Positions 1 through 6,500 are shown, counted from the stretch's first letter. The stretch is 6,531 nucleotides of DNA from Bifidobacterium breve (GCA_943323935.2 CALPJR020000052.1:1-6531); one strand, 5' to 3'. Program-made: numbers and translations. The notes: generated from the sequence alone by a model not told the origin.

Positions 1-365
1 GCTTTTCTAAATAAGGCTACAAAATCAAAGTCATCATCGCCATTCACATTTGTTGCCGAAAGCAATTGTAAATAATCTGCTTTACCCTTATTTAATAAAG
101 GCCTTTTATTCAAACTAAATGCAATACTATTGTTTCCAGTCCCTTTATTGATATTTAATACATTCAAATAATCAGACTCATTTGAAGACTGAGACGAGCT
201 ATCTACTGTTTTAAATTCTTGGGAATAGAAAATCACCTTAGGAAGGCCAGGGGTAGCATCTGATCCAAGATTTACAAGATGCATTAAATTAGATACATGT
301 CCACCGTTCCTACTTCCAGATTTAATTCTAAATGATGCAGTATCTAAACCAAAATTAAGTGCTGG
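1..365 (-). other. FG-GAP/VCBS-like repeat region, start only (residues about 1645 to 1765)
   Basis: After FN3-5 the sequence changes to short repeats. Three units align loosely: HLVNLGSDATPGLPKVIFYS (1673-1692); SDYLNVLNINKG followed by NNSIAFSLNKR (about 1708-1732); and ADYLQLLSATNVNGDDDFDF followed by VALFRK (1740-1765). The last contains Asn-Val-Asn-Gly-Asp-Asp-Asp-Phe-Asp (1750-1758), close to the calcium-binding Asp-x-Asn-Gly-Asp-x-x-x-Asp loop of FG-GAP/VCBS beta-propeller blades. If so, a seven-bladed propeller would continue beyond the window. The first two units lack the acidic loop, so the assignment rests mainly on the last one. Confidence 0.55.
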
Positions 366-3300
366 AATAAAAATTGTATCCAATACAGATTTCACATTAC
401 TTAAACCTGTTTTGATTTCCGAAGCACCAGTTCCTAATGTTGCTTTAAGCGCATAATAATAAGTCTTATTCGTATTTGGCAACTCATCTGTAATAGTATT
501 TTTAGTTGGGTCAATAGTAATATTCAAAGCTGCAATTGTATCTAAAGATGTTCTAATAGTATCTCTATAGACTTTAATGCCTGCATAGTTTACTTTTGCA
601 TCTGGCTTCTCCCATGTTAAAGTAACAGTTTTTGCAGCTTTTTGCAATCTTGTGATTTGAGGGGCAGCTAAACTAAACTTACTTTCAAATGGACCTACAT
701 CACCAGCTGTTCCTGCAGGATTTGGTCTTGTTACATTATTGTAATCGTATGTAATAGCATTTAAAGTATCTCTCAGAGGAGATCCAGGAATTATATATCT
801 TGATTCTGCCATTCCCAAAGCTGGAGAGAAAGCGCTTAAACTAAAATCATTACTTGATGGATTATTAAATTGAGGCTCAACCAATTTATTACTTGCAGAT
901 TGTGCTAATAACTTAGGGTTGTCTACGATTGATCCAACTACTCTATAAAGTTTATCATTAAAATTAGCATCATAACCATTTTCATAAATAATACTATTAA
1001 AAATAACAGCCCCTCTTTCTGCACCCCAGTTCCTTGATAAATAACTATTATTAGCAATCAATGAATTAACAATTCTTAATACTCTTGTTTTAGGCCTTGT
1101 AGAATCATCGCCACCACCGTTTAAATTAAATACACCATTTTGTACTGTATTGCTGATGATCAATGAATTTCTTATTTCAGCAGATGACTGATTTGTATTG
1201 AATACAAACTGAGATGTATTATTTGTGAATGTACAAGCATCAAATAATGGATTTGAATTAAAATTCACATCTAAAGCGGCAGGGGCTAAATTTGAATTCC
1301 ACTGTGTCATTCTAGATTCCGAAATAACTAAACCTATGAACGTATTTCTATTACTTGGATATGAACTTAAGTTCCAATCATGTTGATCTTGAATTCTGAT
1401 AATTGGCTTAGAACTAGCAAATTCTGCACTTGGTCTTAATACAGCTTTACCTTTATTCTTTGCCATGATTGTATATTGCTTCCTAATTAACTCGATATTT
1501 TCATAGTAAATACCATCATTTAATAAAATAGTATCCCCAGGCAATCCATTATCAATAACATATTGTAAACTCTTCATTGGTAAGAATGCTGAGCCATTAT
1601 TTACTGCCTTACCTGCCGTATCTAAAACCCATATGTTGGATGCACTTGCATTTGCAATCTTTGATAAAGCACTAGAAGCACCTACATTATCCACTACACT
1701 AACAGCATAATAAAATCTCGTATTCGTAGCAACTGCATTGTCCACATAATAATTTGTATCAACAGCAGATGCAATTTTTTCTAAATTGGTTGCTAAAGTA
1801 CCTCGATATATGTTATACTTTCTCTTGCCTGCAGTATCAATCCACTTTAAAGCAACATTTCTTGCACCAGCATAGGCACTTACTGTATCTACTCCTACAG
1901 GTGGAACATTAGGTTTTACAGAAAGTTGATTAGAAAGTCCACTATACACTTTTGTTGTTGTTCCACTAAATGCTCGAAGTCTATAAAAATATGATGTTAA
2001 GTTAGTAAGTGCAGTGTCTTTATAATTCAAAATACCAGCTGAATCTATAGTAATTGTTGGAGAAACTGAGGTATTATTAGGTATACTAGAATTAGATCTA
2101 AAGATTTCATAACCACTAATATTGCCGTTAGTTGGCTTCCTCCATTTCAAAATAATACTTTTATCTCCTCCATCAGCAGTTGTTAAGGTTGGAGAAGGAA
2201 ATGCAAAAGGAGATTCAACTGCTCCAATATCTGAATTTGTCCCAGCAGGCAATGGTCTAGCATTACCATATATATCTTTAACTGGTACTGTTAAACTATT
2301 TGTTTTTCCAAAAACATTAGACCCACTATTTATTAAATTACTTGATGGATCTAAAATTAATTTAACTGAATCAGAGAAATTTGGATTTAAGGCAACTATA
2401 TTATTTGAAAAATCAGCATCTAAATTTGAAAGGTACTTGTCAATTTGAGGATCACTATTGAAGAAGTTATTTTTAAATATAAATTTAGATGAATTAGAAG
2501 TTCCAATGTAAAAATTAGAACTATTATTGTGGAATATATTATTGGTGTAATAAGAGGCAGGAACATTATTATCTAACCCAATGATAGGTACATTATTTCC
2601 GACAAATGAGTTGTTAGTATAAAAAATAGAGTCATTCCCATTTATTCTTAAAACAGAAACCTGATTTAAATCGTTCCATGTTGTACCATTCTTTAAGAAA
2701 ATATTATTTGAAATAATTGTTTTTCCATTAACCCAACCTGCAATAACAGAATACCCAATCCAATGACCTTGTGGTCTTGTATAATCTATATTATTATTTG
2801 TAAAAGTATTATTTTGAATTAAAATCTCCCTCCCTCCAATTTCTAGTCTACCATAGTTATTCTCAAATGTTGAATTTTGCAGTATCAAACTGTCATAAAT
2901 TCTTCCGTAAATATTATCTTGGTCTGGGTTTCTTCCTTCAATATAAGTCAGAACTCTTGGACCATTATTTGTAAATAATGAACGGTCAATAGTTACTGGC
3001 ATTTGCCCATAATTAAACTCAAATAGTTGTTTACCAGATCCTGCAGCACCTGTAAAGTGAAGTCCAACAAACTGAGTTCTTATCCATCTTCCATTAGTAT
3101 TATTAGTGTTAAAAGCAATCATATTGCCATTTATTCCAGCAGCACTAATAATAGTTTTTCTAATTGCACCGGTATCTGTGTTGTCAATTAAATATTTGGA
3201 ACCAAAAATAACACCAGGAGTAATGGTAAACTTTTCATTATAAGTACCTTCTAATGCAACGACTCTATCTCCTTGTTTAGCTTGTTCAAATGCTAATTTT

Positions 3301-5297
3301 AAAGTATTAAAAGGAGCAGCTTCAGATCCAGAACCGCCAGATGGAGCAGAGGCTTTAACATAAATAATAATGGAACTTAATAAACTACCAGTAGTTCCAG
3401 ATTTATTAATACTTGTATCTGAGATAACATTATTCACACTGTCTCGGTTAATCAGATAATAATAGTACTTAGTACTTGGAATAGTAGACTTATCTTCATA
3501 AGTATCTGATGTATCACGAATTGAAACCAATTTGGATATGGAACTCACACTCTCTCCTCTATAAATATCAATGAAGGTGGTTGAAGCAGTTGCACTAGCT
3601 ACTTTATTAACTGACACCCAGCTTAAAGTCATATTTGATCTGCCTGTAGGTGTTAAAGTTAAATTCGTTGGGACACTCACAATAGAGGCAACTGAAGGTG
3701 TCTTTAAACTAAGTCTTACACTTCCTGAAGAATTTCTTAAGGCTGATTTGTAAAAAGTTTTGATTATATAATTATACGTTGTATTAACTAATAATGCACT
3801 AGTATCTGTATAAATTGATTGAGCACTTGGGTCAAAAAAAGCGGAATCAATTGGTGTTGACAAAATAACTGCTGTATCAGTTGAAGTATTTCTATAAATA
3901 ATTATTGAGTCAGGTCTTGGATTATTAAATATTGAATAACTTAATCTAATCGCTCTTTTCCCACTAATAACTGCGTTTTGAAGAGAAGTGATTTCAGGAG
4001 TAGGATACGCAAGGATAGACTCAATTGCACCAATATCAACAGAAGTTCCTGTTGGATTAGGTCGATTATTGCCATTAAAGTCTTTTGTTGGAACAAGACT
4101 TGCGATACCTGCACCAATTCCAGGACTTGTAGATATTAAGCTAAAATCTAAAGCAGCAGTATCTTTGAACTTAACCGTGGAAATAATGTGAGAAGCTGTA
4201 TCATAATCGAAAGTAAATCCCGAACTAAATCCAGTTTGATCTGAAATATTTAATGCTTTGCCAAATAAATTATTCTTAAAAATGAACTTAGAAGGTTTAG
4301 TATTTCCACTACCTCCACCCCAAGCAAATTCACTAGCATTTGGCTGTGTTGCTTGAGTAAAATCGTTATCAATTATATTATTATACCACGTTGTAGTCAT
4401 GTTATTTCGACCATAATCACCTTCCCATGTTCTAAAAAACGCTGTTCTTGTCTTGTTCTTGTAAAAAACGTTATTATATACATCAATATTTTCAAATGTA
4501 CTTCCTCCTCCCATAACCAAAACATGATCTCCACTATTATTGTAGAAAATACTATTTAACAACTTTGCTTTTACATCTTGATTAAACCATATAACACCCC
4601 CTAAATTTTGTCCATAAGGTCCTCTTTCGTTGTTTTGATTTTGTGAAACTCCTTTGTTATTATAAAATAATCCATTCTCGATAACTCCAAATGGCGCATT
4701 GGTGTTTTGTGAACCAACTCCATTGAATGCAATAATAGCTGTACCAATATTATTATAAACTGTAATATTTCTTAAATATGTCCCGTGAAAATAAAATGGA
4801 ACTGTTGTAGCAGAACCAGAGTTTTTAAATATACAATCTGTGACTAAACCTCCTCTCACTTCCATACCGTACTTAGCTGCACTATCTATTGTAAAACCAA
4901 CAAACCTAAAATAGGTACTATCATATGTATCACCAAATGCGCCAAATAGGACATCGTTTATACTATTCTGAGTTATACCACCCCCAGATATGATTGTTTT
5001 ATTGATATGCGTTTTTTGTCCATCAAGTAAAAACTCTGAAGCAAAAACCAAACGTTTAGACCCACCAACTATGATCTTTTCTTTGTAAGTTCCTTCTTTA
5101 ACCAAAATGGTATCTCTATCACTAGACGAATCTACCGCCATTTTAATGGTTGAGAAACTTGTACCACTGTTTGTTGTAGAACTAGGGTCGACAGTGATTC
5201 TTTTTGGAGAACTTGACTGTGCATGCACCTGCATTACTAAACTGCTGATTACGATCGTAGCACCTAATAAGGTTTGCTTCAATTTTGATAAAATCAT
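1..5297 (-). CDS. giant exported modular protein: 3 beta-helix modules, 5 FN3 domains, FG-GAP-like C-terminal part (3' end outside window)
   Basis: The minus strand is open from the ATG at 5297-5295 to the left edge: 1765 complete codons with no stop or frameshift in a full manual translation. The start is well fixed, because an in-frame TAA at 5324-5322 lies just upstream with no other ATG between. Domain order by residue: signal peptide 1-26; beta-helix 33-427; FN3 432-534 and 540-640; beta-helix 643-1029; FN3 1033-1128 and 1131-1216; beta-helix 1220-1539; FN3 1543-1637; FG-GAP/VCBS-like region from about 1645 onward. The protein is rich in Asn, Ser and Thr and has only two Cys. No catalytic motif was recognised, so it could be an adhesin, a glycan-binding surface protein or an uncharacterised polysaccharide-active protein. 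Bacteroidota proteins of this type usually end in a type IX secretion sorting domain, but that end is not visible here. Coding and export are very secure; the function is unknown. Confidence 0.95.
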   Translation of the reverse strand, partial: MILSKLKQTLLGATIVISSLVMQVHAQSSSPKRITVDPSSTTNSGTSFSTIKMAVDSSSDRDTILVKEGTYKEKIIVGGSKRLVFASEFLLDGQKTHINKTIISGGGITQNSINDVLFGAFGDTYDSTYFRFVGFTIDSAAKYGMEVRGGLVTDCIFKNSGSATTVPFYFHGTYLRNITVYNNIGTAIIAFNGVGSQNTNAPFGVIENGLFYNNKGVSQNQNNERGPYGQNLGGVIWFNQDVKAKLLNSIFYNNSGDHVLVMGGGSTFENIDVYNNVFYKNKTRTAFFRTWEGDYGRNNMTTTWYNNIIDNDFTQATQPNASEFAWGGGSGNTKPSKFIFKNNLFGKALNISDQTGFSSGFTFDYDTASHIISTVKFKDTAALDFSLISTSPGIGAGIASLVPTKDFNGNNRPNPTGTSVDIGAIESILAYPTPEITSLQNAVISGKRAIRLSYSIFNNPRPDSIIIYRNTSTDTAVILSTPIDSAFFDPSAQSIYTDTSALLVNTTYNYIIKTFYKSALRNSSGSVRLSLKTPSVASIVSVPTNLTLTPTGRSNMTLSWVSVNKVASATASTTFIDIYRGESVSSISKLVSIRDTSDTYEDKSTIPSTKYYYYLINRDSVNNVISDTSINKSGTTGSLLSSIIIYVKASAPSGGSGSEAAPFNTLKLAFEQAKQGDRVVALEGTYNEKFTITPGVIFGSKYLIDNTDTGAIRKTIISAAGINGNMIAFNTNNTNGRWIRTQFVGLHFTGAAGSGKQLFEFNYGQMPVTIDRSLFTNNGPRVLTYIEGRNPDQDNIYGRIYDSLILQNSTFENNYGRLEIGGREILIQNNTFTNNNIDYTRPQGHWIGYSVIAGWVNGKTIISNNIFLKNGTTWNDLNQVSVLRINGNDSIFYTNNSFVGNNVPIIGLDNNVPASYYTNNIFHNNSSNFYIGTSNSSKFIFKNNFFNSDPQIDKYLSNLDADFSNNIVALNPNFSDSVKLILDPSSNLINSGSNVFGKTNSLTVPVKDIYGNARPLPAGTNSDIGAVESPFAFPSPTLTTADGGDKSIILKWRKPTNGNISGYEIFRSNSSIPNNTSVSPTITIDSAGILNYKDTALTNLTSYFYRLRAFSGTTTKVYSGLSNQLSVKPNVPPVGVDTVSAYAGARNVALKWIDTAGKRKYNIYRGTLATNLEKIASAVDTNYYVDNAVATNTRFYYAVSVVDNVGASSALSKIANASASNIWVLDTAGKAVNNGSAFLPMKSLQYVIDNGLPGDTILLNDGIYYENIELIRKQYTIMAKNKGKAVLRPSAEFASSKPIIRIQDQHDWNLSSYPSNRNTFIGLVISESRMTQWNSNLAPAALDVNFNSNPLFDACTFTNNTSQFVFNTNQSSAEIRNSLIISNTVQNGVFNLNGGGDDSTRPKTRVLRIVNSLIANNSYLSRNWGAERGAVIFNSIIYENGYDANFNDKLYRVVGSIVDNPKLLAQSASNKLVEPQFNNPSSNDFSLSAFSPALGMAESRYIIPGSPLRDTLNAITYDYNNVTRPNPAGTAGDVGPFESKFSLAAPQITRLQKAAKTVTLTWEKPDAKVNYAGIKVYRDTIRTSLDTIAALNITIDPTKNTITDELPNTNKTYYYALKATLGTGASEIKTGLSNVKSVLDTIFIPALNFGLDTASFRIKSGSRNGGHVSNLMHLVNLGSDATPGLPKVIFYSQEFKTVDSSSQSSNESDYLNVLNINKGTGNNSIAFSLNKRPLLNKGKADYLQLLSATNVNGDDDFDFVALFRK
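387..671 (-). other. fibronectin type III domain 5 (residues 1543-1637)
   Basis: This single FN3 domain follows module 3, whereas modules 1 and 2 are each followed by two. It has TVTLTW with Trp1562, IKVYRD (Tyr1577-Arg1578), KTYYYALKA with Tyr1613-1615, and a TGLSN end like FN3-3. After it the architecture switches to a different repeat type. Confidence 0.75.
681..1640 (-). other. beta-helix module 3 (residues 1220-1539)
   Basis: The third and shortest beta-helix copy spans about 320 residues, against roughly 390 in the other two. It opens with SNIWVLDTAG, then SAFLPMKSLQYVI, then GDTILLNDGIYYENIEL (1254-1270), matching modules 1 and 2. The middle has rungs such as CTFTNN (Cys1355) and SLIANNS. 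It closes at 1474-1539 with EPQF, NDFSL, FSPALG, TYDYNNVTRPNP and GDVGPFES, a diverged form of the closing motif in which Gly-Ala becomes Gly-Pro. It lacks the SKFIFKNN segment that modules 1 and 2 share. Confidence 0.82.
1650..2201 (-). other. fibronectin type III pair 3-4 (residues 1033-1128 and 1131-1216)
   Basis: Two FN3 domains connect helix modules 2 and 3. The third FN3 has SIILKW with Trp1052, YEIFRS (Phe1066-Arg1067), TSYFYRLRAF and a GLSN end. The fourth has VALKW with Trp1152, YNIYRG (Tyr1164-Arg1165), and RFYYAVSVVD with Tyr1196-1197. Both fit the usual length of about 90 residues. Confidence 0.78.
2211..3371 (-). other. beta-helix module 2 (residues 643-1029)
   Basis: This is the second copy of the beta-helix module. 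Its opening matches module 1 in order and spacing: IIIYVKA, AAPFNTLKLAFEQAKQGDRV, then ALEGTYNEKFTI (681-692). Asn-rich rungs such as FTNN, FENNYG and IQNNTFTNNN fill the middle. It closes at 971-1029 with NPNF, SSNLINSG, KDIYGNARPLP and SDIGAVES, the same closing signature as module 1. The octapeptide SKFIFKNN (937-944) also occurs exactly in module 1 at 336-343. No catalytic motif was recognised. Confidence 0.85.
3378..4004 (-). other. fibronectin type III pair 1-2 (residues 432-534 and 540-640)
   Basis: Two beta-sandwich domains link helix modules 1 and 2. The first has a B-strand-like AIRLSYSI with Tyr in place of the usual Trp, the C-strand motif IIIYRN (Tyr468-Arg469), and TTYNYIIKTF (506-515). 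The second has MTLSW with Trp560, IDIYRG (Tyr579-Arg580), and TKYYYYLI with Tyr611-614. The Tyr/Phe-Arg step and the aromatic Thr-x-Tyr-x-Tyr strand recur in all five FN3 domains of the protein. Such domains are usually spacers or carbohydrate-binding accessories; no specific ligand can be assigned. Confidence 0.75.
4017..5201 (-). other. beta-helix module 1 (residues 33-427)
   Basis: The module opens with the typical first rungs of a right-handed parallel beta-helix: ITVDPSS, then FSTIKMAV, then DTILVKEGTYKEKIIV (62-77). Many rungs carrying Asn pairs follow, such as YNN, FYNN and VYNN, as in asparagine ladders. It closes with a motif at 384-427: DFSL, SPGIGAG, KDFNGNNRPNP and VDIGAIES. This Asp-Phe-x-Leu ... 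Ser-Pro ... Asp-x-x-Gly-x-x-Arg ... Asp-Ile-Gly-Ala-x-Glu signature resembles the choice-of-anchor Q type ending of many bacterial beta-helix proteins. That family assignment is from memory. Cys155 sits in a rung (VTDCIFKN). No pectate-lyase-type catalytic residues were recognised. Confidence 0.85.
5220..5297 (-). other. signal peptide (residues 1-26)
   Basis: The N-terminus has Lys5 and Lys7, a hydrophobic stretch from about residue 9 to 22 (TLLGATIVISSLVM), and then a signal peptidase I-like site Val-His-Ala26 before Gln27. This predicts Sec-dependent export, and the Ala-Gln junction is common in Bacteroidota exported proteins. No lipobox cysteine is present, so it is not a lipoprotein by this route. 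Confidence 0.9.
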
Positions 5298-5312
5298 AAA
5301 AGAATAATTACT

Positions 5313-5332
5313 GTTTTGTGTTTAAACAAAAC
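5313..5332. repeat. inverted repeat upstream of the giant gene start
   Basis: GTTTTGT and ACAAAAC form perfect 7-base arms around a 6-base spacer. The element lies 15 bases upstream of the ATG at 5297. It could be an operator or a hairpin in the mRNA leader. The arms are mostly A/T, so the hairpin would be weak, and there is no following T-run to make it a terminator. Confidence 0.5.
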
Positions 5333-5341
5333 TTGTTAATT

Positions 5342-5372
5342 AAAATATATATAAAACATTTAATTACACCAG
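5342..5372 (-). promoter_or_regulatory. possible promoter for the giant exported-protein gene
   Basis: On the minus strand, TATATTTT (5349-5342) matches the Bacteroidota -7 consensus TAnnTTTG at all but the last base. CTG at 5372-5370, 20 bases upstream, is a poor fit to the -33 TTG. Transcription would begin near 5335, leaving a leader of about 40 bases that carries the inverted repeat at 5313-5332. In DNA this AT-rich such a match can occur by chance, so this is only a candidate. Confidence 0.25.
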
Positions 5373-5446
5373 TAAGACAGGAGGGTACTTAAAGGGGGGA
5401 GTGTAGTATGTTAAATATATTAACAAACATTAGAATATAAATGATT

Positions 5447-5481
5447 TGAACTTAGATTTTATTCATTTAATCTAAAATTCA
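5447..5481. repeat. imperfect inverted repeat in the intergenic centre
   Basis: Arms TTAGATT (5452-5458) and AATCTAA (5469-5475) are perfectly complementary around a 10-base centre. After a small asymmetric gap, TGAA (5447-5450) and TTCA (5478-5481) extend the symmetry. A further direct copy of CTTAGAT lies at 5495-5501. The position midway between the two divergent genes would suit a regulator binding site acting on either. AT-richness raises the chance that it is coincidental. Confidence 0.4.
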
Positions 5482-5663
5482 TGTTGAAAATTACCTTAGA
5501 TATACATTAACAATATTATATATATTATAAATTAAATTAATATAACATTTTCTTTTTGTTTAACATCATGTCATAAAATCACTTAATAATCATAGTGCTC
5601 TAAACCCATTTTTATAGGCTTAATGTATTTATAATCATTAATTTTATACCTAAATCACCCATT

Positions 5664-6500
5664 TTGGAAAATACCAGCTGTTATTACAATGGACAAATAA
5701 GTCCTTTTAGCCAAACCGGCATGTCATTGAACGATTTACTGATACAAAGAGGGTATGGTATTTTTGACTACCTAAGGGTGGTGGACAACAAGCCTTTATT
5801 TGTAGAAGACCATTTAGACCGTTTGTACAATTCTGCTGCGATCATGCACATGGAACTGCCTCAATCAAAGGAGTCCATTTTGAAAATCGTGATGGAATTG
5901 GTTGCAAAAAATGATATGCCCTATTCTGGCCTTAAACTAATCGTATCTGGTGGTGACAGTTCGGATGGTTATGCTTTAGAGCAACCAAGACTAACTATAA
6001 TTCAACAGCCTTTACCCGTTCCCTCCAATCAATTTGCAGTCAATCCTTTTGCATTAATGAGTCATCCATTTCAACGTCAATTACCGCAAGTTAAAACGAC
6101 TGATTACTTGATGGCCATATACTTACAACCTCAATTAAAAGCATTTGGTGGGCAAGATATTTTATACACCCACGAGGGGATGATCAGGGAATGTCCTAGG
6201 TCCAATTTTTTCTTAATCTCTGAGCAAGGACATATTGTAACTGCTAAGGATCAAGTCTTAAAAGGGATTACAAGAAAAAATATTTTACAGGAGGCATCTG
6301 CAAATGGGATTACTATTGAAGAAAGACCTATTGCTCTTGAAGAAATCCATACTGCAAAAGGCGCATTCATAGCAAGTTCTACCAAACGCATTATTCCTGT
6401 TAGCAAAATAGATGCTACAGCAATTCCTACAGACTCCCCTATTTTACAAAAAGTATTTGATCTACTTGTGCAAAAAGAACAAGCATATTTGAAAGCTTAA
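5664..6500 (+). CDS. PLP-dependent class IV aminotransferase (BCAT / D-amino-acid transaminase / aminodeoxychorismate lyase superfamily)
   Basis: The 278-residue length is normal for this cytoplasmic fold IV family, which moves amino groups between amino and keto acids or, in PabC-type members, cleaves aminodeoxychorismate. The N-terminal strand CYYNGQ (6-11), RGYGIFDYLRV (29-39) and EDHLDRLYNSA (48-58) are characteristic. Lys144 in VKTTDYL is the expected Schiff-base lysine. Glu176 and Asn181 in ECPRSNFF fit the PLP-pyridine Glu and its loop. LKGITRKNIL (199-208) and SSTKRIIPV (238-246) fit the phosphate-binding and substrate-side segments. The start is TTG at 5664: the frame is open upstream only to the TAA at 5601 with no ATG, and the first internal ATG (residue 20) would remove the first strand. 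No Shine-Dalgarno sequence precedes it. The substrate is undetermined: the Arg-x-His carboxylate trap of Bacillus D-alanine transaminase was not seen, and the DGYALEQP region is not diagnostic. The family is secure; the subclass is open. Confidence 0.93.
   Translation: MENTSCYYNGQISPFSQTGMSLNDLLIQRGYGIFDYLRVVDNKPLFVEDHLDRLYNSAAIMHMELPQSKESILKIVMELVAKNDMPYSGLKLIVSGGDSSDGYALEQPRLTIIQQPLPVPSNQFAVNPFALMSHPFQRQLPQVKTTDYLMAIYLQPQLKAFGGQDILYTHEGMIRECPRSNFFLISEQGHIVTAKDQVLKGITRKNILQEASANGITIEERPIALEEIHTAKGAFIASSTKRIIPVSKIDATAIPTDSPILQKVFDLLVQKEQAYLKA

Larger units (their letters stand above)
5298..5663. other. AT-rich divergent intergenic region
   Basis: These 366 bases separate the two divergent start codons, so they should hold the promoters of both genes. 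No reading frame of useful length is present. From left to right they contain a perfect 7-bp-arm inverted repeat (5313-5332), a weak minus-strand promoter-like match (5342-5372), a G-rich patch (GGAGGG at 5380-5385 and six G at 5394-5399), a longer imperfect inverted repeat (5447-5481) with an extra half-site at 5495-5501, and a run of almost pure A/T at 5505-5547. No convincing Bacteroidota-type promoter was found for the plus-strand gene. A TATAAT hexamer at 5630-5635 lacks a matching upstream element. No terminator is expected between divergent genes, and none was seen. Confidence 0.8.

Noticed and set aside
2122..2448. Plus-strand open frame of 108 codons
   Set aside because: It is antisense to the closing motif of beta-helix module 2 and the start of FN3-3, whose minus-strand frame is continuous and recognisable. 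It has no domain of its own.
3571..3753. Plus-strand open frame of 60 codons
   Set aside because: It lies fully antisense to FN3 domains 1-2 of the giant gene and has no recognisable features.
3988..4191. Plus-strand open frame of 67 codons resembling the one at 2122-2448
   Set aside because: The two share an Ala-Pro-Ile-Ser-containing segment only because both lie antisense to homologous module-closing motifs. It is a shadow of the internal duplication, not a gene pair.
4353..4559. Plus-strand open frame of 68 codons
   Set aside because: It lies antisense to beta-helix module 1; its Ile/Cys-rich composition reflects the opposite strand of Asn-rich coding sequence.
33..4835. Asn-rich repeats as possible pectate lyase or polysaccharide lyase catalytic domains
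   Set aside because: The fold signature fits a parallel beta-helix, but no clustered catalytic Asp/Arg/Lys motif of a known lyase or hydrolase family was recognised, so no enzyme activity is claimed.
5107..5307. Plus-strand open frame of 66 codons with hydrophobic stretches
   Set aside because: It overlaps the signal peptide and first rungs of the giant protein on the opposite strand. The hydrophobic look comes from that complement, and there is no supporting start context.
5505..5547. A/T-only tract that looks like an origin or curved-DNA element
   Set aside because: It has no repeated iteron or DnaA-box-like sequence around it, and it is typical of spacer DNA in an AT-rich genome.
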